Source: Erythrocercus mccallii
Taxonomy: Eukaryota; Chordata; Aves; Passeriformes; Dicruridae
Direction of reading: 5' to 3'
Assembly: GCA_013397435.1 (NCBI GenBank)
Contig: VZRG01000006.1
Span: forward strand, 558,001-622,000
DNA length: 64,000 bases
Shown piece by piece: positions 23,760 through 36,490 of the stretch. The notes beneath the pieces were generated by a model. It saw nothing but the letters and a program-made list of their open reading frames with translations. It was not told the origin of the DNA and ran no database searches. A program made the translations under genes and the position numbers. How positions within the stretch are numbered: position 1 is the first letter of the stretch; each line of letters starts with the position of its first letter.

Positions 23760-26700
23760 GCACAGGATCAAATCAGGCTCAGGAAGAATGATCATTAGAG
23801 TTGCTGTAGCATTGCTGCACAAAACTCTGCTTTTAACTGCGTAAAGTAGTAGCAGAGATGAGCAGGAGAGAAAATGACATAAAATATAACTGAAGATCAG
23901 AAGGACTGCTTTCGCCGATTTTCAGTTCTGATGCCTAATACACATGGAAAAGTGATAGTAGAGTCTTATTTTCCTACCAGTCTTACAGATTTTGATGCTA
24001 TTTCTGTCGTTTACTCAGTGGCTCTCTTAGACACAACCTTCTAAAATGGTTAATATTGCACAACAGCCTCATCCAAGCTTTTTGGCTTTTACGATAAACC
24101 TCTTCACAGTAGGCAATGAAAAAATGCTTTTGAATCCAAGGACATATTCTAATGATCCCAGTGAAAATATAAGCATTTTGGATTTTATTTCATATTTTTT
24201 CGAATGCTGCGTTCAAATTTTTCCATACCTTCAAGGAAGTGATAAAGCTAATGGGCTCAAAAGGTACTGCCTACATTCATTACATTCATGTACTCTAGTT
24301 AAAGAACAGTAGAATCAAATTATTTAAACACCATTAATTGAACACCATTCCCTTTTGCCTACCTAAACAGTTCTGCACTTTAAATCTGTCTGCTGCCTGG
24401 CACACAGACATTTATCCATAAAGAACACAAGAGAACAAACAAGAAATTCTTCTTATTTTGCATATATCATATATTACAATCCTTTGAAGCCTAGCCAAGT
24501 TAAAACTGCCTTCAGGTTATGCACCTGAGGAAAAAAAAAACAAACAAACCAACAAATTACCCAACTCATACATGTCTAACTAATTTTGTTATATTTACTT
24601 GGGTCCTATTTTGTACAGACACAATTGCTATAAAAATAATATCTTACAAATTACAAGTTTTCCAGAGCATCGTGTTGAGTCTTTCTTGTTTTCCTGTTTT
24701 TTAACCAAAGCCCACTCATGGCCCCTAAGCACTTGTTTCTCTACCCCCCTTTTATCCTCCATCCCAAGGAACTGGGTCAGCTAAACTTTTTCTTCTCAAA
24801 CCGAAAATTCCTCAATTTCTGTTACACAGTAAACACCAGGCATAAGGAGATGATTTTACATGCATATTGCACAACAGCAGTAAAGACTTCACTGCTGAAC
24901 TACATTTCCATCCCCTTTCAGGGCATGCTGAGGCTGCTTTCTGCAGAGGATGTCTTGATGCTGAGAGAGGCCGAGGAGGCAGCAGACTGTAAAGTTGTGT
25001 CATAAGGACTGCTGGCACCAGTGACAATTGCCTGAGTAAACAGTGCTGCACCAAGCCTGAGGCTCACACAAGACTTCAGACCTAAACATCCTTCTTGGTC
25101 AAGTGTGAGGCTGTTCAGAGCACAAGTTTATATCCAAGTCAAAATCTTGCTTTCAAATGAAGCCTTCAGCAGAAGAGGTGCACCTATTCACTTGAAGAAT
25201 GTACAAAGAAAAGGTTTAGCATTGGCAGCCAGGCCTTCTGTGAACAAATCTGGTGAAATCTGCTCATGCTGCAATATTCCAACACCAGTCAAATACTGAC
25301 AATATCAGTCACATAGACACACTAACAGGTCTAGTTCCTACACCATGAAGCTTCTGTTCTGGTATTGCTGCATTACATCTGGACCTCTCTGTAAGCAGCA
25401 GCCTGCTCTGACACCTAAGTGCTGCAGGGGGAAGTGAGGAGACAAATTCCTGATGAAGCATCACCACCTGCTCTTATCAGCAATCCAACTCCACATGGGC
25501 TTCCCCCAACACCTGACAGGGCAATCCTATCTCAGGTAGCAATAAGGAAATTGTCTGAGTGACCTTTTCCATCTCCAGTCAAGCTGACTGGCAAAATCTA
25601 GAATGAATTAGTCTGAAAATATCGGGGAAAACATACTCTCTAATTCATGCTGCTGTTCTACTGCACACATGTCTTTTAGAAGACAAGAATAGACTTGTGC
25701 CTGAATAAATTATAAAGTTGAGAGTGCAGCCCTTTGCATTTGTGCAGCTGGTGAGTCAATAGCAAAATGACAAGTTTCAGGAAACAGCATCCACATAAGC
25801 ATGTAAATAGAGCTGTCCAAAGTCTTGGCTCCATTACTTCACTAGTTCTGTTTCACTGCTGATATGTGAGCGTGCCTACGGACTTGGCTCACTGTACTTC
25901 TACCATTTCATATCTAATCCCTTAATACACAATTAGGAAGGTGATGCATATTCACCAATTTCAAGGGAGTCAGTCTGGCTTTGCACACATTAAATTACCA
26001 TTAGAACAATGGAAGAATATGCACCTGCAAGAAATAAATGAAAAATGCTCTGCCTTGTATTTAGCATCACTTTGAATTCTACCTGGAAGAATCTCATCAC
26101 AGAACAGCACTTTACCACCCTGAGTTTATTCATGGAATAATGAAGTTTCTTTCCAAATTTTTCAGTATTAGTAATGTGAAGGACAAGTTTGGAATACTGT
26201 AAGTATTCAAGAGACTAAAGAGACTGAATTATGAAGGAACATCAAGAAATCATGAACAAGCAAACAAATAAACCAAGCATGGCCATCAAGGTAAAAAAAA
26301 GAAAATTGTAAAGCAACACAGCAACAATTTCTCTGTGAATACTCTGTGCCCAAATTGGATAGGATTAGTATGGTGCACAAAAGTATAATTCACTATTACA
26401 AAGAGTTACAAAATTGAAAACAAAGGCTCACAGTTAGAAAATAATTCTTCCTCCTGAAATAACAGCTCAGAAAAAAGTTTCTGTGCTTAAGGCATTCATT
26501 ACTGAACGAGGGAAAGCACTACAAAAATGTGCTGGAGCAAACACTTTTTCAATAAAATGAGGTGGATTAGAGGGTTAAGATTTCTAATATTTCTGGTTTT
26601 CACATTTCCTACATTTAAAACACATCTTTTCATTATGACTGGATTCAGATATTGATCTAGTCCATTTCTTAAGTCAGGGGTCTCACAGTGACCTTTTGTG

Positions 26701-29700
26701 CCTGTGTGTATGTTTACACATGTAGATAAAGGGACAGAATATTGTGTGTACATGTGTACATTAGGAAAAGAAAGAGATTTAGATACCTTCTTTACCTGAG
26801 GTAGATAATATAAAATATTCTGAATTCACAAATATCTTGAATAGATATCTATCCTGTTGCTTGAGGGAATGAGACATAAAAGCTCCAAGAAACAAGTGAA
26901 GTTAATGAAACAAAGCCAAATTCTCTGCTGCTGTAATTTCATTAGAGGTAAATGCAGCTGCCCCCACATACACAGCTGAGAAGTCTACTTCAATGATGAA
27001 GACAGAAAAGGGAGTCAGTCCAAATGTGTGGTTTCAAACTGTATTTTTCACTGTCAGCACAAATTCTAATTGCAACACAAGGCAATTTCTACTCATTACA
27101 CACTTCAGCACTGGGTTCTAAGTACATATTGCCCTGCATTTCACGGGTTTTAAATTAGTATCACCAGGATTGTTCTGATACTTATATTGACTACAATGGA
27201 GGCCTTATTTTGAAGAAATGTACCATTTTCGCTATGACTCATTTTAATTGCTTTTTTCCCTCAACTTCTGTAAAAATAATTCAGAAAACTTAATTCACAG
27301 TTTTCATCATTTTATAGCTGCTTTCAGTGGAGCAGTTTCCTTCAAGCCATAAAGTAAATTGTTCTTATAAAGTACCAAATGACAATTTAATTAACATTAT
27401 AAAGTTTTAAAGGAGTTATTCACCAGGGCTGAAATCCTTTCCAGGACACAGGCATCTCTGTATATCTGTATGCAGCTATTGAGGATCACTAGACAGATTT
27501 GTTCACTCACAATAGCAAGAACATAAAACCTCCACACACAGGAGTACTTCTGGCAACATGCACAAAATTAACACTGTTATGGCATCTGTGAGCCAGTCTA
27601 AAGCCAAGGACCAAGTGTTACCAACCTTTCAAAATCATGTTTCCCAACATTCAGCTTTGGAGATGAGATCTGATCTGTGAGACCTAATCTGTGCAGAAGA
27701 CAATCAAAGAGAAGATTTTGGGAGCAGGTGGCTAATGCCTCTCCAGCAGGCTGCAGGAATCATTTGGTGGATGTGAAGAATGGAACAGTGGTTGGCCACA
27801 GCTCCAGTCTTCCACCATCCAGAGAATGCCCCTAAAGGACAATTTCTCTGTTTTACAGAGCTAACTATAAAATAAAGTAGCAATTATGAAAACAAGACAT
27901 TGCACTTACAACTCAGATCTAATCTGAGCCCCTTAAGCTTCTCAGTCAAATTCAGCTCATTCTGCATTGTTTTTTGTGTATTGTGGCAGAGGCTAAAGAG
28001 AGGAATGAAAAGTGAACCTTAATTAAATTAGCTTGTGTCTCCTACCTGCAACATTACTTAAGAAACATGGGTTGGAATTGGGATTTCCAACTCTTTGCTT
28101 CCAAATTAACATGGAAATTAAAACTGTTTCTCTCTCTCTTTATTATATACAACGCAGAAAAGAAGGTAATGTCTGCTCAGTTCTTTGAATGTAAACTGTG
28201 CAAACATTTCTCTTCAGGCAATGATTCTCTGTGCAGATTCTAGACTAATAGTTGTACCTCCCTGCAGACCTGAATAAGACAACTAAATACCAAGATTTGT
28301 GTCCTATTCCTGTCCTCAAAGATTCTCCCTTAGATTCTTCCAGGTAATGTTTAAAGAAGCCTGAGGATTTTTGGAGCATTTGTTTATTTAGCAGGGTTAC
28401 TTCAGCTCCCAGTCTGAGGTGCCTAACTCTCAAGAATAGGCACAGACACAAGGATGCAGTGGCTTTGCATTCCAGTCCAGGAGACAGTCTCATAATGTTT
28501 TTTTTTGCCAGGCATTTCAGCACATAATTCTATATTAGCCCTCATTTTGTAATATTGTTTGCATGCAGTCACTATCTAGTACGTTGTGCATTCCAGTGTA
28601 CAACATTTAGCAGTTAGATTGTCTGTTGAAGTTCACCCAATATATATTAGCAAAAAGTTTTCAGATAATGATGTCAGAGACCTCTGTATGGGATTGTGCC
28701 ATTGCACATTAGCCATTAGACAGTTTGCTACTGAGTAAGAACTTAAATTCTCAAATCACAGCCCATTAGTTACCATAGGTATCTGTCACTCAACCTGCAA
28801 TGATCCATCCTTTATCCTAGAACAACAAGGCCTGGGAATGTGTAAATGTGTAAATATGAGGATGCTTGGCTGAGAATTTAATGTTGCTACAGAAAGCTAA
28901 TTAAATCCATTCAGACATAAAATGCATTAATTCTTGTTGATTTTAAGCTCAGCAACTAGTGCAACTATCTAAGAATACTCTGAACACACATTCTAGTTCC
29001 TGTTCCTATTTCTTGCTCTAAGGGAAATACTTTATGGGCTTTTTAAATTTAATGAGAAATATGTGTGCTTCCAGTGAGTGCTTGAGTGCATTAAAGCAGC
29101 CATGGTATGTGCCTACTAGGCTTATACAGTGACTGTATACCAGACTGTGAAAAGGGATGGTATTCCTACCCAGTGGTTAAAGGCACAAAAGAGTCATGGG
29201 AACCTTGCTCTGGCCTTTATTTTTGGCTTAGTAAAACAAACCCTAATTCTTTATTTGTCAAATTACTATCTGTTACAGTTTGAACTTTCCTCAAGCCTTA
29301 CTCTCCTAATGAAGTTTAATCTGCCTCTGGCTTGAAGCAAAAGAGCATTGTGTGTTCATGTGTAGGCAGTGTGAATATGGTTTTGCAGAAAAGGAAGTCT
29401 TCTGAATGTTGGGGGCTAAAATCAATGGAAAATGGAAACCAGCCTATTGCCCTTGTTTTTCCAGCTGTCAAATTTTACTCTTATAAAGCAGACAGTATTT
29501 CTTTACAACCTCATTAGTTTTTCCTAAGCAAACTGACAATACCATTCACTGTTTTGTGACTGGAATCTCCATAACTTATGCAATTCTTCTGTGAGAAATA
29601 CTCTGAGCACTTGTGTGCAGGAAAACGAACCTTTCAGCAATGTGTTCAGGGGCCCAAGCATCTCTTCTACTTTATTTTACATTTTAACTTGGACAGGGAA

Positions 29701-31690
29701 TTAGATACATAAGGGAAAAAATGTGAATCAAATCGGAGGAGACAGCAAGTGTGAAAAATTGTAAGGGCGATGCATATTTTAGCCTAGCAAAATAGTATGT
29801 AGTATCTTAAGGAGCTTGGAAATAAGTAACAATAGGTTTTATAGAAAGAGAAGGACATCATAGAGATTGATTTTCCAAAATCCTTCTATATACTATTTTA
29901 AAAGCAGACAAATTGAAGGTGGGGAGGGTCCTTTGTTACATGAGGTCATCTATGATTTCACATGCGAACATTACGCTAGACTTGTGTGTGAAGACATCAG
30001 ATCATCCATCAGCTTTCTGATCCATGCTTCTGTCATGTGTGAAAACTTCTCAGATGTGGTGCACTGGTTAAGATTCAGCAGGTCAAGCTATGAACAGGCA
30101 TCAACATCAGAGTAGAAAGAATAACTTTGCACCATTTGCAAGCTGTGGATATTGACTGCATAATCCAACACAGCCTGGCAAGGCTGGCATGCCCTGGTTT
30201 TACTTTTTCCCTTCCACTAAAGTTTTGGTATGCTGGGAGAAATGGTCCTAGTCCCAGTCTGTTTCCAATGAATCTTCTTCTTATTATTATTATTATGGAA
30301 AAAAAGGCAGCTTTAATCAGCTACGTATGAGACATATTTAATTGACTGCAGGAGAGACAGTAATGAATTACTGTTTCTCATCCACCCCCATGTTTTTCTC
30401 ACTGACTAACACAAGCATTAGCACAGCTCTGCTGAAAATGAGAGTACTCTGCTTTTGATTTTGCCTTTTCTTCTCAACTGTAGTGTAACACTCTCTCAAT
30501 TAGGAAAATTAAATATTCTCAAATGTGAAAATATTAGCAGACTGTACAAGAAAGAGCAACTACAGGGAAGGTTTGCTTCTTCAACCTTTGTCTGAACTTG
30601 TAAATTACTGATTTTTTTTTGGTGGTAGTCACTTGACATGCCTCATTTCAGTTGCTGCCAGTTGTCATAAGACAGCAAAATACATAAAACTCTTTAATTC
30701 TGCTTCCACCAGACAAACCTCAAAAAAAAAAAACAACAAAAAAAACCCTTGGGTGCAGTTATATTGGATAGCAGTGAAAGAGAAAAGCAGGAAAAAAACC
30801 AAAACTGTAAACCAGCTCAGTCTCTATAAATAATACAAAGTGGTAATTACTGGTATGGGCAGTGAGGAAGGGACAGTAGCAAACGTGTGTCCTTTTCATC
30901 ATTGCCAAGAGGAGTAGCAAGGCTTGTCCCAAGACATGTAAATGCCACCTAGTTAGTGCAAAACCACATCCATGGCCCTGAAACTTCTGAATGGGATAAA
31001 CGCTTCATGCTGCAGTGTGGACATATTAAAAAAAAAAAAAAGTAAAAAACACAGAAATTGATTTTAATCTATTCTGTTTTCATTGTAACATTCATTAGAA
31101 AATTGAATACTTGCTTACAGTGAAAGACATCATTGAACACTGTCATGTATCACTGCATTAAAAACTGCATACTCTTGGGGTGGAGAGTGATTAATATGTA
31201 GATTTCTCATTGAAATACTACAAGTGCTGGAAAATATGATAATGATCCAAAGTTTGGTAACATCACTGGATTCAAAAGGGAGTTTTTTGTCCCCACAAAA
31301 AGAAATGTCTTTTTAACTGTATCGTTTTGTTTTGCCAAAACCAAATGGAAACATGTAAGACAGAGAAAGACTGCTGCATAACAAATTATATGCTGGGCAT
31401 AAACTCTGTGTACCATTTTGAAATTAAAATGCATCTGACATGAATATGGATTTTTTTTTTCTTTAAGTTTTGTGCCATAAGGTTTTGGAATACACAGTTC
31501 TGTAATATAATCTTACTTTATGTGTAACATCCATAAAATTGAAGTAGGAATGAAAGATTAAAGAAACATCCTTCCTGTATCCTTTTTCTCCCTCAGAGTT
31601 TCCTTTGGTTTTGGCATTCTGGCTTGCTTCTGTCTGAGGGCCCACTCTGCCCACACTATCCAGGTTATGTTGGAGGAGCAGTTTTCAGTT
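23760..31690. other. Non-coding DNA
   Basis: No gene recognised over about 8 kb. Content is simple A-rich tracts (24,529-24,557; 30,722-30,746; 31,029-31,041), one TTA microsatellite, and otherwise unique sequence. The segment 28,870-28,960 is rich in ATTAA/TAATT words typical of homeodomain sites. Open frames are 60-96 codons with no known domain. Confidence 0.55.
30274..30296 (+). repeat. TTC/TTA trinucleotide repeat
   Basis: A short run of TTC units passing into TTATTATTATTATTA, ending before an ATGG. Confidence 0.8.
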
Positions 31691-31710
31691 TTTTCAACTG
31701 TAACTTAACA

Positions 31711-31840
31711 GTTAAAAAAAAAAAAGAAAAAAAAAGAAAAAAATCAACCAAATTTAAACCCTCTCTGTATCCAAACCAAAGTTNNNNNNNNNNNNNNNNN
31801 NTTAAAAAAAAAAAAGAAAAAAAAAGAAAAAAATCAACCA
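31711..31840. repeat. A-rich segment duplicated across a sequence gap
   Basis: A 39-base A-rich string ending in ATCAACCA is identical at 31,712-31,750 and 31,802-31,840, exactly 90 bases apart and separated by 33 unique bases plus the N run. The left flank ends in GTT just before the gap, and the right copy starts TTAAAA, the same letters that begin the left copy (GTTAAAA). If the two sides are joined on those letters the result is a tandem duplication with a period near 70 bases. A short inverted repeat (AACTGT at 31,696 / ACAGTT at 31,708) sits at the left border. Confidence 0.8.
31784..31801. other. Assembly gap (18 N)
   Basis: Eighteen unresolved bases. The 107-codon plus frame that runs through the gap is an artefact of poly-lysine codons and unknown bases. 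Confidence 0.99.
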
Positions 31841-31859
31841 CCACCTCCTCCTACTGCCC

Positions 31860-33285
31860 CCCTCAAAAAAATCATAATAATAATAAAAAAAAAAGCTTGC
31901 AAGACTTATTCCTGTATTTTGGATCACCAATACATGTCACTTTATAGCTAAAACCACACCAAGAGACACTATGCTATCTTGCCTGTGCTCAAATACTAGA
32001 GTACCATTACTCTTGGATGTGATATGCAAATGGAAGCAAAAAGTCTTAATCCTGTTAAGGACTATGGCCTACAGGCTGAGCAGCACTAAACCTGTTATTC
32101 CCTCTACTTTGCTTTCAGCCTCTTTTTTCACATGCAGGAGGAGACAAGGCAAAAGAGGTGTGGCAGCTGGGCAAACAGACAGCATATTTTGCGATGAACT
32201 GTGACTCCCAAATCCTAAGCAGTATTTGTGGAAAAGAACAATCTTGTTGGTACTCTCTATCAGTAAATTAATCAAACTTTTTTTTCCCCTAATTTAATTA
32301 AGAAAGAAAATACTTTTATTTGCTCTTCAAAATAAAAAAAATCCTCAGCTCGTCTAGTCTTTTTTATCACTGGCATTTATTATAGTAGATAACAGCTGCT
32401 GAGAGCCTTCAATCACAGAGTTTTTCAAGGCTGATGGAAGCATCAAGTTAATATTTTCAATAGCTCTGGGATCTGAACCCATATCCTCAGGATTAAGGCA
32501 GATCAAATGAAAATGAATATCTCTTTACAGAAAAAAAACACCTATCCTTTACCACACAGAGAATGAATTTGTCTGCAAAGAATCTTAACAAGTGAATTGA
32601 GATCTACTCTATTTTATTCTTCATATGCAAGTGATTTTGGTATTGCCAAATGACACAATACTTTGGCTTCCCTCAGTGACCAGAATTAGAGTCCAAAATA
32701 TAAATGAATAGGGAAATAGTAAACAGGCTTTTCCTTTTAAACTCTATATAGAAACTGATTTATGGGACGGAATCAAAGTGTATCCTCATAAAGTTATAGA
32801 GAAATTCCTCTAAAAATGGCTGGGAGGGGATTCCCTCATAATATCATCAAACTCAGCTTCAAGAAACACTCAACAACTGCCACGGGCACTCAAAACACTC
32901 ACATTTGTTCACATTCTCTGGAAAAAAAACCTCTCAATAATTTACTCTAACAACACTAAGGCCAACAAAATCCTCATTTTTTCCCCAAATGGGCACCAAA
33001 ACCACTTAACAGCAAGTATATATGGTTCTTACACAGTTTTAAAGTGGCTGAATTATGAATTTTTATAAGAGACCCAGAGTCAGACTGTTCATTTTAGATG
33101 CAGAGATGAACCTGGAGAGGGGTGAAAACATGGTGAGCAGATACTGAAGTGAGTAACTCATCATTAGAATGACAGGATCACTTTCCAAGACTAAAAGTAA
33201 CCCAAAGAAAGACAGAAATTTCTGGCTTCCATGGAGAGATGACAGAACTGACTTTCTTCAGTTTTAAAAGGCAAATGAGAAGAGT
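31860..33285. other. Non-coding DNA
   Basis: Nothing assignable apart from A-rich tracts (31,865-31,894 and around 32,330). Frames are below 80 codons and have no known domain. Confidence 0.55.
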
Positions 33286-33446
33286 GAATCCTAGAATCAA
33301 CCACAGAATGGTTTGGGTTGGAAAAGACATTAAAGATCATCTAATTTCAACTCTCCTGCCATAGGTAAGGACACCTTCCACTAAACCAGGTTGTTTAAAG
33401 CCTCATCCAGTCTGGCCTGGAACACTTTCAGGAACGGGCAATTACT
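33286..33446 (-). mobile_element. CR1 retrotransposon 3' end fragment
   Basis: This is a clear match to the reverse complement of the avian CR1 3' terminus. AGAATGGTTTGGGTTGGAAA near 33,306 is followed by AAGATCATCTAATTTCAAC, CCTGCCAT, GACACCTTCCACTAAACCAG and CCAGTCTGGCCTGGAACAC, in the canonical order. The terminal repeat is visible at the left as ATCCTAGAATCAACCACAGAA. Only the last 160 or so bases of the element are present, the usual 5' truncation. It is non-coding and inactive. Confidence 0.93.
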
Positions 33447-33550
33447 CTTCTTACTTATGTGTAAAATGACCTGCTGGAATGCTACTGGAACATTGATATT
33501 AAAGGGTGGGATTTCCACCACTGTAGTTATTGGACTTATGTGGACTTGTC

Positions 33551-33640
33551 TCAAAGCAACCTGATCTAATCAGACCTGCTTTGAACATGATGTTGGCTGG
33601 AGGTTCCTTCCAAGCCACAAGATTCCATGACTTTATGGCA
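33551..33640 (+). mobile_element. Short CR1 3' end fragment, opposite orientation
   Basis: AAAGCAACCTGATCTAAT, GACCTGCTTTGAA, GTTCCTTCCAAGCC and ATTCCATGACTTTATGG follow the order of the CR1 3' terminus on the plus strand (AGCAACCTGGTCTAGTG ... CCCTTCCAACC ... ATTCTATGATTC). It lies about 100 bases from the minus-strand CR1 fragment at 33.3 kb, so the two 3' ends face away from each other. Degraded and 5' truncated. Confidence 0.75.
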
Positions 33641-34948
33641 GACAGGAACAATAGAGGGACTTTGATAAATAATGCCAGTCAGAGACCAGTACAGGCTTGC
33701 AAAGAGGCTTAAGAAATCTTCCCTAAATCTGTACAGATTAATAATCAATACAGTTCTAACGAATTTGCCAAATATTCAAAATATTACAGTATAAACCTCA
33801 GACTAAATAAGTTTAAGCTCAGAAGTATGTATCACGTTACTAATTTTTTCCATGCTATTTTTTCTTGTGTGCACACACAACACCAAAGAGCAGAGCTTGA
33901 GGATGCAAATTCAGCCACTCAAATGAAAGAAAATACAATAACTTGGAAAAATTTAGGATGCTATGCATTCCAAACAGGATGTGGCCAGGTAATTTAGGAT
34001 TTTTTAACTGGACTTGTCGTTTTATCACATTTTAGCAAACACCTTTTCCTATACACCTGCAGTACCTCAGCTAACATAAAATTTGCCCCAAAATAGACAT
34101 GTATACCTCCCCAAGCACAGGGTGTACTGTAGAAGTCTCCTTTATCTGTTCTATGTAACATTATACACACAGAGATACAAACTTTGAGAATAAATTAGAA
34201 CCAGAACAAGACCTAGTATTGTTCTGAGACCAAACATATACTGTGAAATATGGTCAGAAATGCTACTTATATAATTTAACCTTTATCCTGATTTGGTAAT
34301 AAAAGAGTTCAATAGAATTTCAAAAACAAATAAATAAAACTATTGTAGAATTTATTTAAAGCTGTAAATTTAGCTACTTACTGCATGTTCCATCATAACG
34401 TACTGATTTAGCCATTGTATTATGAATGAGCTCAGTTTAAAAAGAAGGCAATATCTTTTTCTTAAACAAGAGAAAAAAGGAGATTATTTAAAGAAAATAC
34501 ACATGGAATCATATGATATGTCCTCATGTAATTCCATGTGATGCTGCATATCTAGGATTTTTGCCATTCCTTAGAAGAGGAATTATGTTTTACTGTTCAA
34601 TCAAATCAGAAAGACCCATGATTTTCCTCTCCTCACCAGGGAAATCTATTCTGTTTCTTACTGTAAGAAAACAATTTACACAACATGCAAGGTTTCAGTC
34701 TTGGAAACACACACTTTAGGCACAATAATTTGCAGAAGGCACCTAAATAAGAATTCCTGATGTTGAGAGTTTATAGCTTTCATTGTGGAGAAAGGCACAT
34801 GGGATGACTGGTCATTTGGGTCAAATTTCTGACCTTTTTGAGAGAAGTTAACTTTCTTCTTCAGAACTACTTTAATAGATAAGCTGTACTGGAAACACTG
34901 CCAAAGCAGATACCAACCTCTTAACAGTCACACCTGCTGATCTCTGAT

Positions 34949-35400
34949 AAAATCACAGAAGTAAAAACATGCAGATTGGAAAAGACGTCTGAAGGTTGTG
35001 TCAGCCAAAATCCTGCTCAAAACAGGGCTACCCACTGAGGTGAGTTTGCACAGGATCTCATCTAGCTGAGTTTCAAATATCTGGAAGAGTGTTGGAGTCT
35101 GTTGCCTCCTTGTACAATCTGTTTCAATATCTCGGTCTGCTTATGGTAAAAAACAACCAAAAACCCTCAAGCAAAAAAACAAAAAAAAAAAACAAAAAAA
35201 GGAAAATAATTTAAAAAAAAGAAAAAAAAAAAAACAAAAAAAGTCCTACCATCCAAACAAATGTCACTGTGTACTGCTGAGAAGAGTCTGACTTTCCCCA
35301 TCAGACAGCCATCAGAAGAAACTCTGCTCACCATGTGCTCCAGCACCCGCAGCAGCCTTGTGGCTCCAGAACCTCTTATGCTGGGAAGGTCCAAAATTGA
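34949..35400 (-). mobile_element. CR1 fragment interrupted by A-rich sequence
   Basis: AATCACAGAAG, GATTGGAAAAGAC, AAACAGGGCTACC, TTGCACAGGATCTCAT, TCAAATATCTGGA, CTCGGTCTGCTTATGGTAAA follow the reverse complement of a CR1 3' region. After an A-rich tract the match resumes with TGTCACTGTGTACTGCTGAG, AAGAGTCTGACTTTCCCC and later GTGCTCCAGCACCCG / CTTGTGGC. The A-rich tract (35,147-35,243) replaces the expected T/C-rich part of the element, so it arose by expansion or insertion within the copy. No coding capacity remains. Confidence 0.75.
35147..35243 (+). repeat. A-rich low-complexity tract inside CR1
   Basis: Runs of 7 to 13 A separated by single C, G or GG and a short ATAATTT. It creates the poly-Phe 75-codon minus frame, which is not a gene. 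Confidence 0.9.
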
Positions 35401-36349
35401 AAAACCTCTTTCCCTGATCTTTCACTTCCACAAATCAAAACAAATAAATTGGCATGACTGCAGAAAACTTTAACACATAAATGATACAGTAGGTCAGAGC
35501 TATGCTCCATTCCTATGTGAAAAAATAGTATTTTGCCTCCTAAATGAGCCTACAAGGAACACACGTGTGCTTCCTTCAACACAAGATCTGACAGCAGATT
35601 TGAAGTCAGCTTCAAAGGAATGGAGATTACTTCTGGATCAGGCATTAAGGTTGAATGTTCATTCATGTACTAGGCTGCAGTATTTTGTGCCTGTGAGTAA
35701 CCTTTACAAGCCCCTTTCACCTCCTGGTGCTTCCTATATCACCCCCTCATTCTCCACTGATAAATATTTGCTTTATTTAAAGGCCCTTTTAGAGAAAAAT
35801 TGTCCCACAATCTGCTAGTCTTCTCTAACACATTTCCACATAGAACTTATCAGCTAAGAATTAGACCTATTTTGAGCAAAACCTATTTTAAGCTGCTCAG
35901 CAAGCAGGTTGGGGCTATCACAGACACAGTGCTGGAAAAATAAGCAAAGGGAACAGTAAACAGTGAGTGGCCACCTTGTTTATTCAGAGTGCTGTGGTTT
36001 ATTGATGTTACACAAAATCTCAAGTTTAGCTGATCTTAGAGGTTACATGTTTTCTCTTGCATCCAACTCAATCTGAAAGAGATCTCCAGCTGGCTGGGGA
36101 AGCTTTCACTAGCCATAAGCAAGCCATAAACCCCTCCCCATACCACAGTCCCCTTGTGCAAAAGAAAATAACCTTAAAGCAAAAGTCTGTCACAGTCACC
36201 ACACAGGGTGAAAACAATAAACTCAGCTGCTTGCCTCTTGGAAAAATTCAGGCAGACTCCTTTTACCTCTTTAAGAGCAAGATAAGAGTGGAAGTGAGCA
36301 TATAAGGAGAAGGACAGGTTGCCTCATAACCAGCATTCAACGCTTGACC

Positions 36350-36490
36350 CTAGTACCAATATTAATACCAATACTAATACACCATTACCCATAAAAATGT
36401 ACTGGATATAAGCACAAATATAATAATAATAATAACAATAATAATAATAGTAGTAGTAGTAGTAATAGTAGTAGTAGCAGCAGCAGTAGT
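36350..36490 (+). repeat. Compound ATA/GTA/GCA microsatellite
   Basis: From 36,417 the tract runs (ATA)n with one ACA, then (GTA)n, then GCA units, and ends at 36,490. A looser TAATACCAATAC duplication lies just upstream at 36,354-36,380. On the minus strand it reads as a long run of tyrosine codons, which explains the spurious 67-codon frame. The interrupted, three-motif structure suggests an old and probably polymorphic locus. Confidence 0.92.

Noticed and set aside
31624..31947. 107-codon plus ORF across the gap
   Set aside because: It consists largely of lysine codons from A-rich repeats and unknown residues from N bases.
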